Of a DNA stretch of 59,073 nucleotides, positions 46,402 through 55,111 are shown in pieces. The notes below the pieces were generated by a model, which did not search any database, was not told the origin of the DNA, and worked only from the letters and a program-made list of their open reading frames with translations. Positions within the stretch are counted from its first letter, which is position 1, and the number at the start of each line of letters is the position of its first letter. Position numbers and translations under genes: made by a program. This DNA is from Rhodospirillaceae bacterium (GTDB taxonomy: Bacteria; Pseudomonadota; Alphaproteobacteria; Rhodospirillales; UBA2165), in assembly GCA_002723345.1 (NCBI GenBank), contig PBNV01000009.1, positions 1 through 59,073 on the forward strand, read 5' to 3'.

Positions 46402-46704
46402 TCAAAGTACTACCTCAAAACCCTCGAAAACGGGATGCTCAATGTAAACATCGCTATGCTCACCGGCACCCTGATGAACTTTTCGGAAAGCATCGGATTT
46501 GGTCCAACTAACGAAAAAATCGCGAGACTTCCATGTACTATGAGATGCGTAAAGAGTGTGTGACTCTTCCTTAGCACCCCGCACAAGATTGAATGCTACA
46601 AATCCAGGAACCTCGTCCAACAGGGTCTCTCGGTTTCTCCAGATACCTTCAAAATCTTGTTCACGGCCGGGTACAATTTTAAAACGGTTCATTGCTATGT
46701 ACAT
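46402..46704 (-). CDS. Antibiotic-biosynthesis-monooxygenase (ABM) protein, heme-monooxygenase-like
   Basis: From ATG 46704 the 100-residue protein reads MYIAMNRFKIVPGREQDFEGIW, then ETLLDEVPGFVAFNLVRG and YASHSTWKSRDFFVSWTKSDAFRKVH. This is the pattern of the HmoA/IsdG-like branch of ABM ferredoxin folds, which can open heme to free iron. GGTGAGAG precedes the start. A longer start (46782) exists. Convergent with the siderophore-interacting gene, in an apparently iron-related segment. Activity is inferred. Confidence 0.75.
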   Translation of the reverse strand: MYIAMNRFKIVPGREQDFEGIWRNRETLLDEVPGFVAFNLVRGAKEESHTLYASHSTWKSRDFFVSWTKSDAFRKVHQGAGEHSDVYIEHPVFEGFEVVL

Positions 46705-46898
46705 TGTTCTCTCACCTGTGGCTTTGGCGTCTTCTGGACTAACTAGGATTTGGGGAATTTTCCTGCTTGGCCCTGTTTCCACGCTTCTGTAAATTCATGC
46801 CTAATAATTTACTAACGACTAGGAAATATCGCCTGATTGAGATAGGTATATTACTATTTCGTACGCGATAAAATCCCAACCGATGCAAAGAAAAACAG

Positions 46899-47426
46899 TT
46901 AGTGTAATGTTTTCGTATTTAACACTTTTGTGCATGGTTTAGTGGGACCTTTAGTTAACACTGTATAACCCTCTGAACGTAATCGCGATAAAGTAAGATT
47001 AATTATCTGCGCCTGCAAATCGGCCATTGAAAAAGCAGGCAAACCAGCGGTGTTGAGTTTTCGGGCTATTTCGTGAAGTAATGTTAATCCAATAATGGAA
47101 GCACCACGGGGCAACCAGGATGATAGCAACTCCTGCACGACTTCCTTACTCTCAACCCGCAACCCGGCAATCGAAAATAATACTTGCAGCTCAAATATTG
47201 TAACCGAGGGACAAGACTCCAAGCCGAGCTCCAATCTATTTTGATCGGCACGTTGCAATAAACCTAAAAACCGGCGAAGCGGTTCCACAATCGGTGTTAA
47301 GGCCTCATTTTCCAGATTGTCTAGGGTTATACCATCGCTACTCTCGCGTATTTGACGCATGATCCTAATGACGTCCATTTCCGTGCTGCTTAACTCGGGA
47401 GTATCGGCTGAAATAATAGGCATCAC
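46899..47426 (-). CDS. Protein of unknown function in the iron-related segment
   Basis: The 175-residue helical, leucine-rich soluble protein starts MMPIISADTPELSSTEMDVIRIMRQI. No signal, membrane segment or recognised motif. Located between an ABM protein and an aldehyde dehydrogenase on the same strand. I cannot assign a function. Confidence 0.55.
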   Translation of the reverse strand: MMPIISADTPELSSTEMDVIRIMRQIRESSDGITLDNLENEALTPIVEPLRRFLGLLQRADQNRLELGLESCPSVTIFELQVLFSIAGLRVESKEVVQELLSSWLPRGASIIGLTLLHEIARKLNTAGLPAFSMADLQAQIINLTLSRLRSEGYTVLTKGPTKPCTKVLNTKTLH

Positions 47427-47515
47427 AGATTATCCATTAGTCAGATACAGATTACGATGTCTGAGGATTGATTCCTCGACGTTAATTTTCAAAGCAACGG
47501 ATTTTTGCTTCAGCA

Positions 47516-48952
47516 CTAGTTAAAAGCAGTGACCAACCGTGTCTCGAGATAGGCCTCAACAGCGTCCGACCCTCCCTCCGTTCCGTATCCAGAGTCCTGA
47601 ATACCGCCGAAAGGAACTTCCGGAAGACCAAGACCAACATGATTTATGGCCAGCATTCCACTTTCAATATTCTTTCCCAGACGTTGAATTTTTTCTGCTG
47701 AATTAGTAAACGCGTAGGCTGCTAATCCATACGGTAGACGATTGGCCTCTTTGACAGCCTCATCTTCGGTTTTAAATCGATTTATAATCGCGATTGGACC
47801 AAAGGGTTCTTGATTCATTACCATTGCATCCGTCGGGACATCGGACATCACGGTTGGTTCAAAGAAGTAACCCTTATTGCCAATTCTCTCCCCACCGGTT
47901 TGAAGGCTAGCTCCTCGCGATTGAGCATCCACTATCATCTCCTCGATGGCCGGTATACGTCTATCATTTGCGAGAGGCCCCATCTCAGTTACTTCCTCAA
48001 GGCCGTTCCCAACAGTTACTTTCTTCATTGCAGCTGTGTAATCTTCGATGAATTTATCGGAAGTTTTTTCTTGGACCAGAAACCGAGTTGGCGAGATGCA
48101 AACCTGGCCAGCATTTCTTATTTTAGAGGGGACCATTGCGCGGATTGTCTTTTCGATATCAGCGTCATCGAACACTAGTACTGGAGCATGCCCACCCAAT
48201 TCCATGGTCGCTCGTTTCATGTGTTGACCTGCGAGCGAGGCGAGGTGCTTACCAACGGGCGTTGAACCAGTGAAGGAAATCTTACGAATGATCGGATGCG
48301 GGATAAGGTATTCTGATATTTGAGCAGGGTCACCATAAACCAAACCAATTACTCCGTCAGGCACGCCCGCATCTACAAAAGCTTGGATCAATCCTGCAGG
48401 GGAAGCAGGCGTCTCCTCCGGCCCTTTAACTATGATAGAACAACCAGACGCGAGGGCCGCTGAAAGTTTACGAACAACTTGATTTACTGGGAAATTCCAC
48501 GGGGTGAAAGCTGCTACTGGACCAACCGGCAATTTAATACTCATTTGCGTGATGCTTGTGTGGCGGCTAGGTATGACTTTTCCATATAGTCGCCGCGCTT
48601 CTTCAGCGAACCACTCAACTACGTCTGCACCTGCAGCTATCTCCAACTCCGCTTGAGCTAGAGGCTTTCCCTGCTCTTTTGTCATGAGCCAAGCCAGATC
48701 TTTTCGCCTCTCTCTAAGCAGTTGAGCTGCTTTCCTCATTAGTCTGTAACGATCAAATGCTGACACTTCACGCCAAGTCTCAAACCCACGCTGGGCGGCA
48801 TCCAGCGCTATATCCAGGTCAGGTTTTGTGGCACAGGATAATTGACCAATTTCTTCTTCAGTCGCAGGGTCGATTATTGGGAGTTTTTGCCCTTCAACAC
48901 CATCACGCCAATCTCCATTTATAAACAATTTAATATCTGTGTAAGAAGCCAT
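47516..48952 (-). CDS. NAD(P)-dependent aldehyde dehydrogenase (succinate-semialdehyde type)
   Basis: The 478-residue enzyme (start ATG 48952, MASYTDIKLFING) has the catalytic Glu in MELGGHAPVLVFDDADIE and the catalytic Cys in NAGQVCISPTRFLV. Cofactor motif FTGSTPVGK and PWNFPVNQV are also present. It is closest to succinate-semialdehyde/aldehyde dehydrogenases of family GabD. It could oxidise semialdehydes from ring-cleavage pathways. A Fur box lies 113 bases upstream, so iron may control it. The GAGG ribosome site is weak and distant. Confidence 0.88.
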   Translation of the reverse strand: MASYTDIKLFINGDWRDGVEGQKLPIIDPATEEEIGQLSCATKPDLDIALDAAQRGFETWREVSAFDRYRLMRKAAQLLRERRKDLAWLMTKEQGKPLAQAELEIAAGADVVEWFAEEARRLYGKVIPSRHTSITQMSIKLPVGPVAAFTPWNFPVNQVVRKLSAALASGCSIIVKGPEETPASPAGLIQAFVDAGVPDGVIGLVYGDPAQISEYLIPHPIIRKISFTGSTPVGKHLASLAGQHMKRATMELGGHAPVLVFDDADIEKTIRAMVPSKIRNAGQVCISPTRFLVQEKTSDKFIEDYTAAMKKVTVGNGLEEVTEMGPLANDRRIPAIEEMIVDAQSRGASLQTGGERIGNKGYFFEPTVMSDVPTDAMVMNQEPFGPIAIINRFKTEDEAVKEANRLPYGLAAYAFTNSAEKIQRLGKNIESGMLAINHVGLGLPEVPFGGIQDSGYGTEGGSDAVEAYLETRLVTAFN

Positions 48953-49064
48953 GAAAAAAATGTGAACCTCTATCGGCAAACAATGTTCAACCAAAATAAT
49001 TAGGTGACTACAGGGTTTTCTCGCCAACGGTCGAACAAGCTCAACCTTGTGAGTTAATGCGAGT

Positions 49065-49083
49065 AATAATGATAATCATTATC
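49065..49083. promoter_or_regulatory. Fur box upstream of the aldehyde dehydrogenase gene
   Basis: AATAATGATAATCATTATC matches the Fur consensus at 18 of 19 positions (first base A for G) and is followed by ATTATTTTATAC. It lies about 110 bases before the dehydrogenase start, inside a region otherwise without a gene. It also sits 70 bases left of a recombinase remnant. Confidence 0.75.
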
Positions 49084-49152
49084 ATTATTTTATACAAGTA
49101 ATTTTATTTTCCGAGCGATCTGGTGCCAACCCACAAAACCGGGGCCAGGTGA

Positions 49153-49275
49153 AAACAAATTACGTCAGTGGGTGGGTGGAAAAATATGCAAGATGTGCAG
49201 ATCTATATCGAAAAAGTGAAGCGAAAACGCCTGGCCAAAGACGCTATTTCGCTGCTCGAGCGGGAACAAAAATAA
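49153..49275 (+). pseudogene. 3' remnant of a phage-type tyrosine recombinase (integrase)
   Basis: This 40-codon piece (ITSVGGWKNMQDVQIYIEKV, then KRKRLAKDAISLLEREQK and TAA) matches the C-terminus of tRNA-targeting integrases, with the active-site Tyr in IYIE. Everything before it is missing. It ends 77 bases left of an attachment-site copy, the normal place for an integrase gene at the edge of an island. Confidence 0.7.
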
Positions 49276-49352
49276 TCCAAAGTGGTCCCGCTTTTTTATT
49301 GAAGTGGTCCCACTTTTAAATTTACCGGTATGAACATAAAGTTACAGGGGAG

Positions 49353-49371
49353 TGGTGACCCCTACGGGATT
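49353..49371. repeat. Copy of tRNA-Glu 3' end (attachment-site scar 2)
   Basis: Nineteen bases identical to the end of the tRNA-Glu gene at 55414, including the CCA complement, same orientation. Divergence follows at once (TTTCG for TTCG). It separates the first and second integrated segments. Confidence 0.85.
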
Positions 49372-49611
49372 TCGCGTTTTCAATGATATCAATGACTTAG
49401 CAGAATGGTTACCACTTTAATTACCCATTGTAACATACGAAAGTGGCAACCATCTTTCCTGCAAGGGGTTATTCTTATTGGTTCTGCAACATTATCATCT
49501 GCACCGAGTATAGCCCTCTCTCACCTCCTCTACATAACCAGAGGCATTATGGTGAGTTGCCCTGACCTGACAATAAAGCATGAAGTTCAGAGTTAATCGC
49601 TAAATTAGCTA

Positions 49612-50886
49612 TCAGGTTATCGTTCGGGACCGCTGAAATATCGGGTGATTGAAGAAAAAATTAATAGTAGCGGCAATTAATGCAAGGATCGTTGCTGCAC
49701 CTACGATTATTACCAAAGTATTTACCGTGCCATCGGCTAAAAATCCATAAAGCTGGCTGAGAACGGCAGCTCCAAACATCTGTGCGAAGGCTCCGATACC
49801 GCCCGCGGTACCAGTTAAATTAGAGGGAACGCGCAGGAGACCCGACTGAGCATAAGCGGTGCTCATGCCTTGGCCAAATGTCAGCGCGCTGCCAAATCCG
49901 AACAGGGTCATAGGTGATAAAATTCCGGCAAAGGTGAATGTGGCAAAACTAGAAATTGCTGCGACCATAATGGCGGTGGAGACTAATACCATAGTTTCGA
50001 TGGAAACCCGCGAACCGACTCGACCCGAGACAAAGTTGCCCAATAAATATCCACAGGGTAACAAGGTAAAGTACAACCCGTATTCCGTCGCCGGTCTGCC
50101 AAGATTCTCCATCATAATGAAAGCAGCGCCGGTCGCTAGCGTAAAAAAGGCCCCGGTACTCAATCCAATCTGGAATGTGAGGCTCGTAAACTTGATGTCC
50201 CGGAAGAGCAAAATGAAATCCTTGAGGATCGACCGGGCCTCGTTATCCTGATCGCTTTTAAGTGCTTTTGTCGGCTTTGTTTCATCAATGAAGAAGTAGA
50301 CCAGGGTAACGATTTTCAGGCCCGCGACCAAAGCGAGTATCAGGACACTTCTCCATCCGAACATTTCAACTAAATACCCGCCAATAGGAGGGGCAAAAAT
50401 AGGACCGAGCGAATAGCCCATCGTAAGATAGGCGATAGCCCTCACTAGCTGATCTTGTCCATACTTGTCTCGTGCAATGATACGTGCCAAAGTTATCCCA
50501 CAAGCACCGCCCGCGGCTTGAACGAGACGTCCGAAAATTAAAAACCAGATGGTCTCCGCCGCTATCGAAATAGCCCCACCAATGGAAAATAGTAAAATCC
50601 CTCCAATCAGGACCCGCCTTCTTCCCAGTCGATCTGCTAGATAGCCAAAAATCAGTGTCATAAAGGCCATCACAAACATTGGGGCGCTCACAGAGAGCTG
50701 CGCCACAGACTCACTTACATTAAATTCTGCTTTGACTGAAGGTGTGGATGGGAAAAACAGGTGTAATGAGAGAGGGCCAATAATGGTAACTAGGACCAGC
50801 ACAAAGAAAAAAAAATTTCCAAATGGCCTTGGTTTGGGGTCACGAGAGATCGTTTTGTGGGCAGGGGTCATCTTTGCAGGTAACAT
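49612..50886 (-). CDS. MFS efflux transporter, Bcr/CflA type
   Basis: The 424-residue membrane protein has twelve predicted helices. Motif A, GYLADRLGRRRVLIGG, lies between helices 2 and 3. GRLVQAAGGACGITLARIIARD in helix 4 is typical of Bcr/CflA drug exporters. It could export an aromatic intermediate or a drug. It is divergent from ligA across a 414-base gap in the second island segment. ATG at 50871 is an alternative start. Confidence 0.85.
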   Translation of the reverse strand: MLPAKMTPAHKTISRDPKPRPFGNFFFFVLVLVTIIGPLSLHLFFPSTPSVKAEFNVSESVAQLSVSAPMFVMAFMTLIFGYLADRLGRRRVLIGGILLFSIGGAISIAAETIWFLIFGRLVQAAGGACGITLARIIARDKYGQDQLVRAIAYLTMGYSLGPIFAPPIGGYLVEMFGWRSVLILALVAGLKIVTLVYFFIDETKPTKALKSDQDNEARSILKDFILLFRDIKFTSLTFQIGLSTGAFFTLATGAAFIMMENLGRPATEYGLYFTLLPCGYLLGNFVSGRVGSRVSIETMVLVSTAIMVAAISSFATFTFAGILSPMTLFGFGSALTFGQGMSTAYAQSGLLRVPSNLTGTAGGIGAFAQMFGAAVLSQLYGFLADGTVNTLVIIVGAATILALIAATINFFFNHPIFQRSRTIT

Positions 50887-51300
50887 CGAAATTCCAAACC
50901 GCGAAGATAGATGACTTATTAAGCATAAACAATCATCTCGACTTTAAGAACTAGAGATTACTACATTCGACTATCAGTTATGTTGCGTGCAAGTAAGTCC
51001 AAGATGATAATTTTGTTACTACCGCAAATTTAGCTTGATTAATGACAGAGGACGGAACAATCGCTCATACCACCGAGGGTGCTTGCAGAATGCAAGATTT
51101 GCAGTTGACGAGTTAAAGGAAAGTAGATGTTTTCTTATTGCTGGCTTAGAAATGGAAAAGGTGGGTCGTACAGTAGGGTTGTAACTACGAGATTGGTTCG
51201 ATTAAACTGCATGCAAGATAAAAGTGGCGGTCAGCGTCTCAACCCGAAGGACCTCCGTGATAAAAAATTTAAATGTTCAATGGAGTAATTAACTAACGAA
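50887..51300. promoter_or_regulatory. Divergent control region of the MFS gene and ligAB
   Basis: About 414 bases with no supported gene. A perfect inverted repeat CTTGCA-GAA-TGCAAG occupies 51081-51095, a candidate operator for both directions. AACTGCATGCAAG further right resembles half of it. A GGAG at about 51282 is the only nearby ribosome-site-like sequence for ligA and lies 15 bases from its ATG. Confidence 0.4.
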
Positions 51301-51660
51301 ATGGTTAATCAAAGAAATCTGGGTGGTTCAATCAAAAACACTTATGTTTTTGATCTAGAAATGAGCGAGAGGGGACGGAGGATAAACGACTTCGCCGAGA
51401 GCCTAAACCTAAGTGCAAATAGAGATAAATTCAAATTAGATAGCGACGCTTTTATGGATCGGTTCGAATTGACCGCGCGGGAGAAGAAACTTGTGATTGA
51501 TAACGATTGGCTAAATCTCGTTAAAGCGGGGGGGAATATTTACAATGTAATTAGGATTGCTGCTCTATTTAACATCGGTCTTTATCCTATGGGCGCTCAA
51601 CAGATAGGATTATCTTATGAAGAATTTCTTCAAACCCGAAACGTGAAAGGAGCAACGTGA
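51301..51660 (+). CDS. ligA: Protocatechuate 4,5-dioxygenase, alpha subunit
   Basis: The 119-residue helical small subunit reads YVFDLEMSERGRRINDFAESL and ELTAREKKLVIDNDWLNLVKAGGNIYNVIRIAALF, as in LigA. It caps the active site of LigB in the LigAB ring-cleaving complex. It ends one base before the ligB start region and is cotranscribed. Confidence 0.88.
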   Translation: MVNQRNLGGSIKNTYVFDLEMSERGRRINDFAESLNLSANRDKFKLDSDAFMDRFELTAREKKLVIDNDWLNLVKAGGNIYNVIRIAALFNIGLYPMGAQQIGLSYEEFLQTRNVKGAT

Positions 51661-51661
51661 T

Positions 51662-52507
51662 TTGGCCAGGGTCGTAGCAGGCATAGGCACGTCACACGTT
51701 CCGTCCATTGGCGCGGTAGTAGACAAGGGGGAACAGGATAGCCCGGCGTGGAAACCACTCTTTGATGCATATGAGCCAGTTAAGTCATGGCTTGCCGATG
51801 AGGTAAAGGTCGATGAAGTAATTGTCATCTACAACGATCATGCATGTGATTTTTCCTTTGCGAAATATCCGACATTTGCCGTTGGTATGTCAGCAGAGTA
51901 CGAAATTGCGGATGAAGGGTTCGGCGTCAGGCCACTACCTTCTATTAAGGGCAACCTGGAATTCTCAGCCCACATCTGCCGGCACCTCGTTTATGAAGAA
52001 GAATTTGATATTACTATTTGCCGGGACATGAAGGTTGAGCATGGTCTCCTTGTGCCTATGAATTTGTGTTTTTCCCACGGAGAAGACTGGCCAGTGAGAG
52101 TGATCCCGGTTCAGGTCAACGTCTTGCAACACCCCATTCCAACCGCACTCCGTTGCTACAAACTTGGAAAAGCACTACGGCGAGCTGTTGAGACCTACGG
52201 CCATGATTTAAATGTTGCGGTTATGGGGACGGGCGGAATGTCTCATCAACTCCATGGGGAGCGATTTGGACATTTGAATACGGAATTTGATAACTGGTTC
52301 CTAAACAAAATTGAAGTTGATCCCCAGGCGTTATGCGATATGACCCACGACGAAATGATGGATCAGGCTGGAGCGGAGGCAGTTGAGCTTATCATGTGGC
52401 TGACGATGCGCGGTGCAATAACAGATGATGCACATCGCATACACCGTAACTATTACGCCCCCATGACGACAGGCATGGGTCTTATCACGATGCAGGATAC
52501 CCTCTAA
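51662..52507 (+). CDS. ligB: Protocatechuate 4,5-dioxygenase, beta (catalytic) subunit
   Basis: The 281-residue extradiol dioxygenase opens the protocatechuate ring between carbons 4 and 5. The ferrous iron ligands of this class are present: H12 in GTSHVP, H60 in NDHACDF and E242 near the C-terminus. The acid/base H195 is in GTGGMSHQL. Translation starts at TTG 51662 (ribosome site AAGGAG, 9-10 bases away), one base after the ligA stop. The following lig genes (semialdehyde dehydrogenase ligC, hydrolase ligI, and so on) are not in the window. Confidence 0.9.
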   Translation: MARVVAGIGTSHVPSIGAVVDKGEQDSPAWKPLFDAYEPVKSWLADEVKVDEVIVIYNDHACDFSFAKYPTFAVGMSAEYEIADEGFGVRPLPSIKGNLEFSAHICRHLVYEEEFDITICRDMKVEHGLLVPMNLCFSHGEDWPVRVIPVQVNVLQHPIPTALRCYKLGKALRRAVETYGHDLNVAVMGTGGMSHQLHGERFGHLNTEFDNWFLNKIEVDPQALCDMTHDEMMDQAGAEAVELIMWLTMRGAITDDAHRIHRNYYAPMTTGMGLITMQDTL

Positions 52508-53091
52508 TATCGATGAAGATTAAGTGAGATAGAGACTTCCTGTGTTTACCAAGCTCGGGATCAACAATCGTTCCAATAGCGTCATTCACAGAGCAACTTG
52601 GCAATAAATGACTGGAGCGGTCGGGTCATTCTGTGACCGTTATTCTCGAAAACGACTAAGGTGTAAGATCAAGGGTTGTAGCAGCTCTACCCATAGAGGG
52701 GGCCCACTGGATGCTTCCTTTGTTTTGCGCTCGATACCTAATAAGTCTGGTTGCAGGTTTACTCCCCGATGTGGCTTTAATTCAAAAGGTTTGCACATGT
52801 CTCTCTTGTCACTACATGGGCTCGCAACCTCTTGAACATGCCCCGCATTTATAACCGTCGCATTCAACATGTTTTCTAATCAGAGATGGCGTAGATCGGT
52901 CCTTGCTCATTAAGGACTAGTCTCCTATCCGAAACACTGCTCTACCGGATGTTCAGCAAAAGCTGCTCTCCGATGCAACTGATGTGCGAGTTAGCGCAGC
53001 CGGTGCAGGGGGTTAACCGCCACTATATTGCGCTCTCACAATACCACTTTTCAATGGCCAATCTACAGCCACGGTCAGATGAGCCAGGATA
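52508..53091. other. Gap without a supported gene
   Basis: About 584 bases. Minus-strand frame 52640-52870 (76 codons) has no ribosome site, no recognised motif and ordinary length by chance, so I do not call it. A small stem (CGGTC...GACCG) lies near 52617-52640. Probably degraded island DNA. Confidence 0.4.
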
Positions 53092-53328
53092 CTAGCCTTT
53101 GATATCGCCAAGCCTTATGGCTTTTTCTAATACTGCGACGCTACGGCTATGATCCCCAGACTTGTGTAAGGCCTCACCTTCGTCCCTTAGCTTTTTAACG
53201 GCGGCTGTGTTTATAACCGCACCACTAGACAAGGCTTTATCAATCAAAGCGATTTTCATTGGGCAGGAACCAGCGACTGCTGGCGTGGAAATAAATGCGA
53301 GAGTAACAGCAAAGATTAGATGTTTCAT
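53092..53328 (-). CDS. Small exported protein with TPR-like helices
   Basis: From ATG 53328, GGAG lies 9 bases upstream. The 78-residue product has a signal peptide (MKHLIFAVTLAFISTPAVAG) and a mature part SCPMKIALIDKALSSG, then KKLRDEGEALHKSGDHSRSVAVLEKAI. That forms a helix pair like one tetratricopeptide unit. The single Cys after the cleavage site could be lipidated or disulfide-linked. Function unknown. An upstream ATG at 53343 is less likely. Confidence 0.6.
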   Translation of the reverse strand: MKHLIFAVTLAFISTPAVAGSCPMKIALIDKALSSGAVINTAAVKKLRDEGEALHKSGDHSRSVAVLEKAIRLGDIKG

Positions 53329-53376
53329 TAGTTGGTTCTCCATTATTTAACGATACTACGAACGTTGTTTAAGATC

Positions 53377-53659
53377 AGACCACTTCAATGGGACCCCCTC
53401 TCAAATCTCATAGGGCTTCTCTGAATGGTTTATTGATCACAAGGACAAAGCTGGATTGCCAAAGCAGTGGGTACCGCACGGATTAAGGAAGGCGGCGGCG
53501 AAGAGATTGGCGTAGGCTGGCGTAGGTGAATTTATGCTGATGTCGATCATGGGGTGGGAAAATCCCAATCAAGCCCGTGTATATATCGAGAGAGCGAATC
53601 GTGCAAAGATGGCCAAAAAGGGTATGGAGATGCTCTCCACGGAACAAAATAACGACTAA
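53377..53659 (+). pseudogene. Tyrosine-recombinase (integrase) remnant with two in-frame stops
   Basis: This C-terminal piece keeps VPHGLRKAAAKRLA (R of the active site), MLMSIMGWENPNQARVYIERANRAKMAKKG (active-site Tyr in VYIE) and TAA at 53657. In-frame TAG codons at 53411-53413 and 53513-53515 (RLA-stop-AG, where E is usual) show it is dead. The 5' two thirds are missing. It ends 75 bases left of an attachment-site copy, just as the remnant at 49.2 kb does. Confidence 0.8.
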
Positions 53660-53733
53660 AAAGTGGCAACCGCCGCCGAAAAAAGTGGCAACCTTTTATT
53701 TTTTCTAATTAAATCAATGCGTTATAAGGTGGG

Positions 53734-53758
53734 TGGTGACCCCTACGGGATTCGAACC
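53734..53758. repeat. Copy of tRNA-Glu 3' end (attachment-site scar 3)
   Basis: Twenty-five bases identical to the T-arm and acceptor end of the tRNA-Glu gene at 55414-55438, same orientation; then one mismatch and three more matches. It marks the boundary between the second and third integrated segments. Confidence 0.9.
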
Positions 53759-54019
53759 TGTGGGGTGCTGCAACAAGAAGTAGCAACAAGTGCCAAATGG
53801 TAATGTTTTCTGCCGATTTTAGTCCCTGTTTTAGGACCTGAATTTCACCAGGCATCAGCCAGTATCAAAGAGTTCGTCACACCTTTTGTTACACCTTTTG
53901 CCCAAAGCTTATCCCGCGACACAATGTTAGACCAATATATAACTGATGAGACTTCTATTGTGCTGGCGCATGAAACCCGAGCATCGCGAGGAGGCCCGGA
54001 GGGTGTGGGGACTGGCCTT

Positions 54020-54643
54020 CTAGAGCGCCCTGGCGGAAACGATCATAAGGGGATCCGTCCAGCCGGGGTTTGGAGAAATATCGGCCTGCCATGCTTCGGA
54101 GAAGCGCTGCGAGTCATCGAAGTAATGTCCCACGAGTTCGGCATGTCCGATGGCATTTAGTTGACACCATATATTGACAGCTTTAGTCGGAAAACAACGG
54201 TTAGAAAAGGAAACGATGCAAGGACAATTGGGACGAAGCACTCGTCCAATTTCCTTAAAAACCGTAATTGGATGAACGAGATATTGAACAGAGACCGTGA
54301 TAATACACGCATCAAATGAGTTGTCTTCGAACGGCAGTTTGGGGTCAATCGCAAGGTTATGGACTAGGTAATTGCTCAACTGCTGATTTGCCTGCAATTC
54401 AATTTCGTTCATACCCAGCCCGACCACGCTTTTATAGTCCGCTTCCAGTGGCAAATGAGACGCATAACTTGACATTAAATCGAGAATTTCGCCAGTTGGA
54501 GGCAATATCCCTGTAAAGAAATTGGTTAACGCCGCGCAAGCTGGCTCGTCAATATGCTTAACCAACCTGGGCTCAGCATAGAACACAGCATCGTCCGAAT
54601 TGTCTTGTCTTTGAAGGTGATGGGGAGTGATTGAAAAGCTCAT
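54020..54643 (-). CDS. SAM-dependent methyltransferase (type 11-like)
   Basis: The 207-residue protein has GEILDLMSSYASHLP (SAM region), VVGLGMNEIEL, LPFEDNSFDACIITVSVQYL (with the D-F-A pattern after the third strand) and LRPNCPCIVSFSNRCFPTKAVNIW. This branch occurs in cyanobacteria and proteobacteria. SAM motif I lacks the usual Gly-x-Gly. Substrate unknown. It sits in the third island segment. Confidence 0.75.
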   Translation of the reverse strand: MSFSITPHHLQRQDNSDDAVFYAEPRLVKHIDEPACAALTNFFTGILPPTGEILDLMSSYASHLPLEADYKSVVGLGMNEIELQANQQLSNYLVHNLAIDPKLPFEDNSFDACIITVSVQYLVHPITVFKEIGRVLRPNCPCIVSFSNRCFPTKAVNIWCQLNAIGHAELVGHYFDDSQRFSEAWQADISPNPGWTDPLMIVSARAL

Positions 54644-54960
54644 TAACAGAAATATGTAAGGCGATTAATTTCGTCAAGGCAGACAAGCCGAATAATTGTA
54701 TTCTTAAAAATCGGCGATTACAGCCTGATTAGCCGCTGAAAACACGCCTTCAAGTTATCCACCGAAAAAAGTGCATGTTGAGGATGGTTTTCACCATGTT
54801 CCACAGGGGTGTGGACTCTTTCCCTATTGTGGAGCTGAGGGGTCAATCGTATTGTGAAGGTGCCTTCGGGAAAAGAAGCAACCCTCTCCAGGGAAGTGGA
54901 AAAGATCGTTGGCCCTGAGGCGGAGGCGCGCTCGCAAGAGGGTACTGAAGTTTTGGGGGA

Positions 54961-54994
54961 AACGGCCTAGCTGGGAAACCGGCGAGGCCGTTTT
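54961..54994 (+). terminator. Rho-independent terminator candidate
   Basis: AACGGCC (54961-54967) pairs with GGCCGTT (54986-54992), and CTGG with CCGG around a GAAA tetraloop, then TTTT and more T. Both stems are perfect. Transcription direction rightward is inferred from the T-run. Confidence 0.7.
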
Positions 54995-55111
54995 CGTTTG
55001 TGGAACTACCTTAATCTAAAATTTACCCAACTTGGATAGTATCCAATCCATTCTTGGAGAGGGAAAAAAGGGGCGGCATTCATAGAACCGCTTCATGGAA
55101 TTTTAGTTACT

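Noticed and set aside
52640..52870. Minus-strand 76-codon frame
   Set aside because: No ribosome site or recognisable domain, and it lies in degraded island DNA.
54766..54774. DnaA box TTATCCACC
   Set aside because: A single near match with one mismatch and no cluster or origin-like context.
54850..54970. 38-codon GTG frame MKVPSGKEATLSREV... as a gene
   Set aside because: It overlaps structured RNA and a terminator, ribosome site spacing is poor, and no family is recognised. Mentioned only within the RNA candidate.
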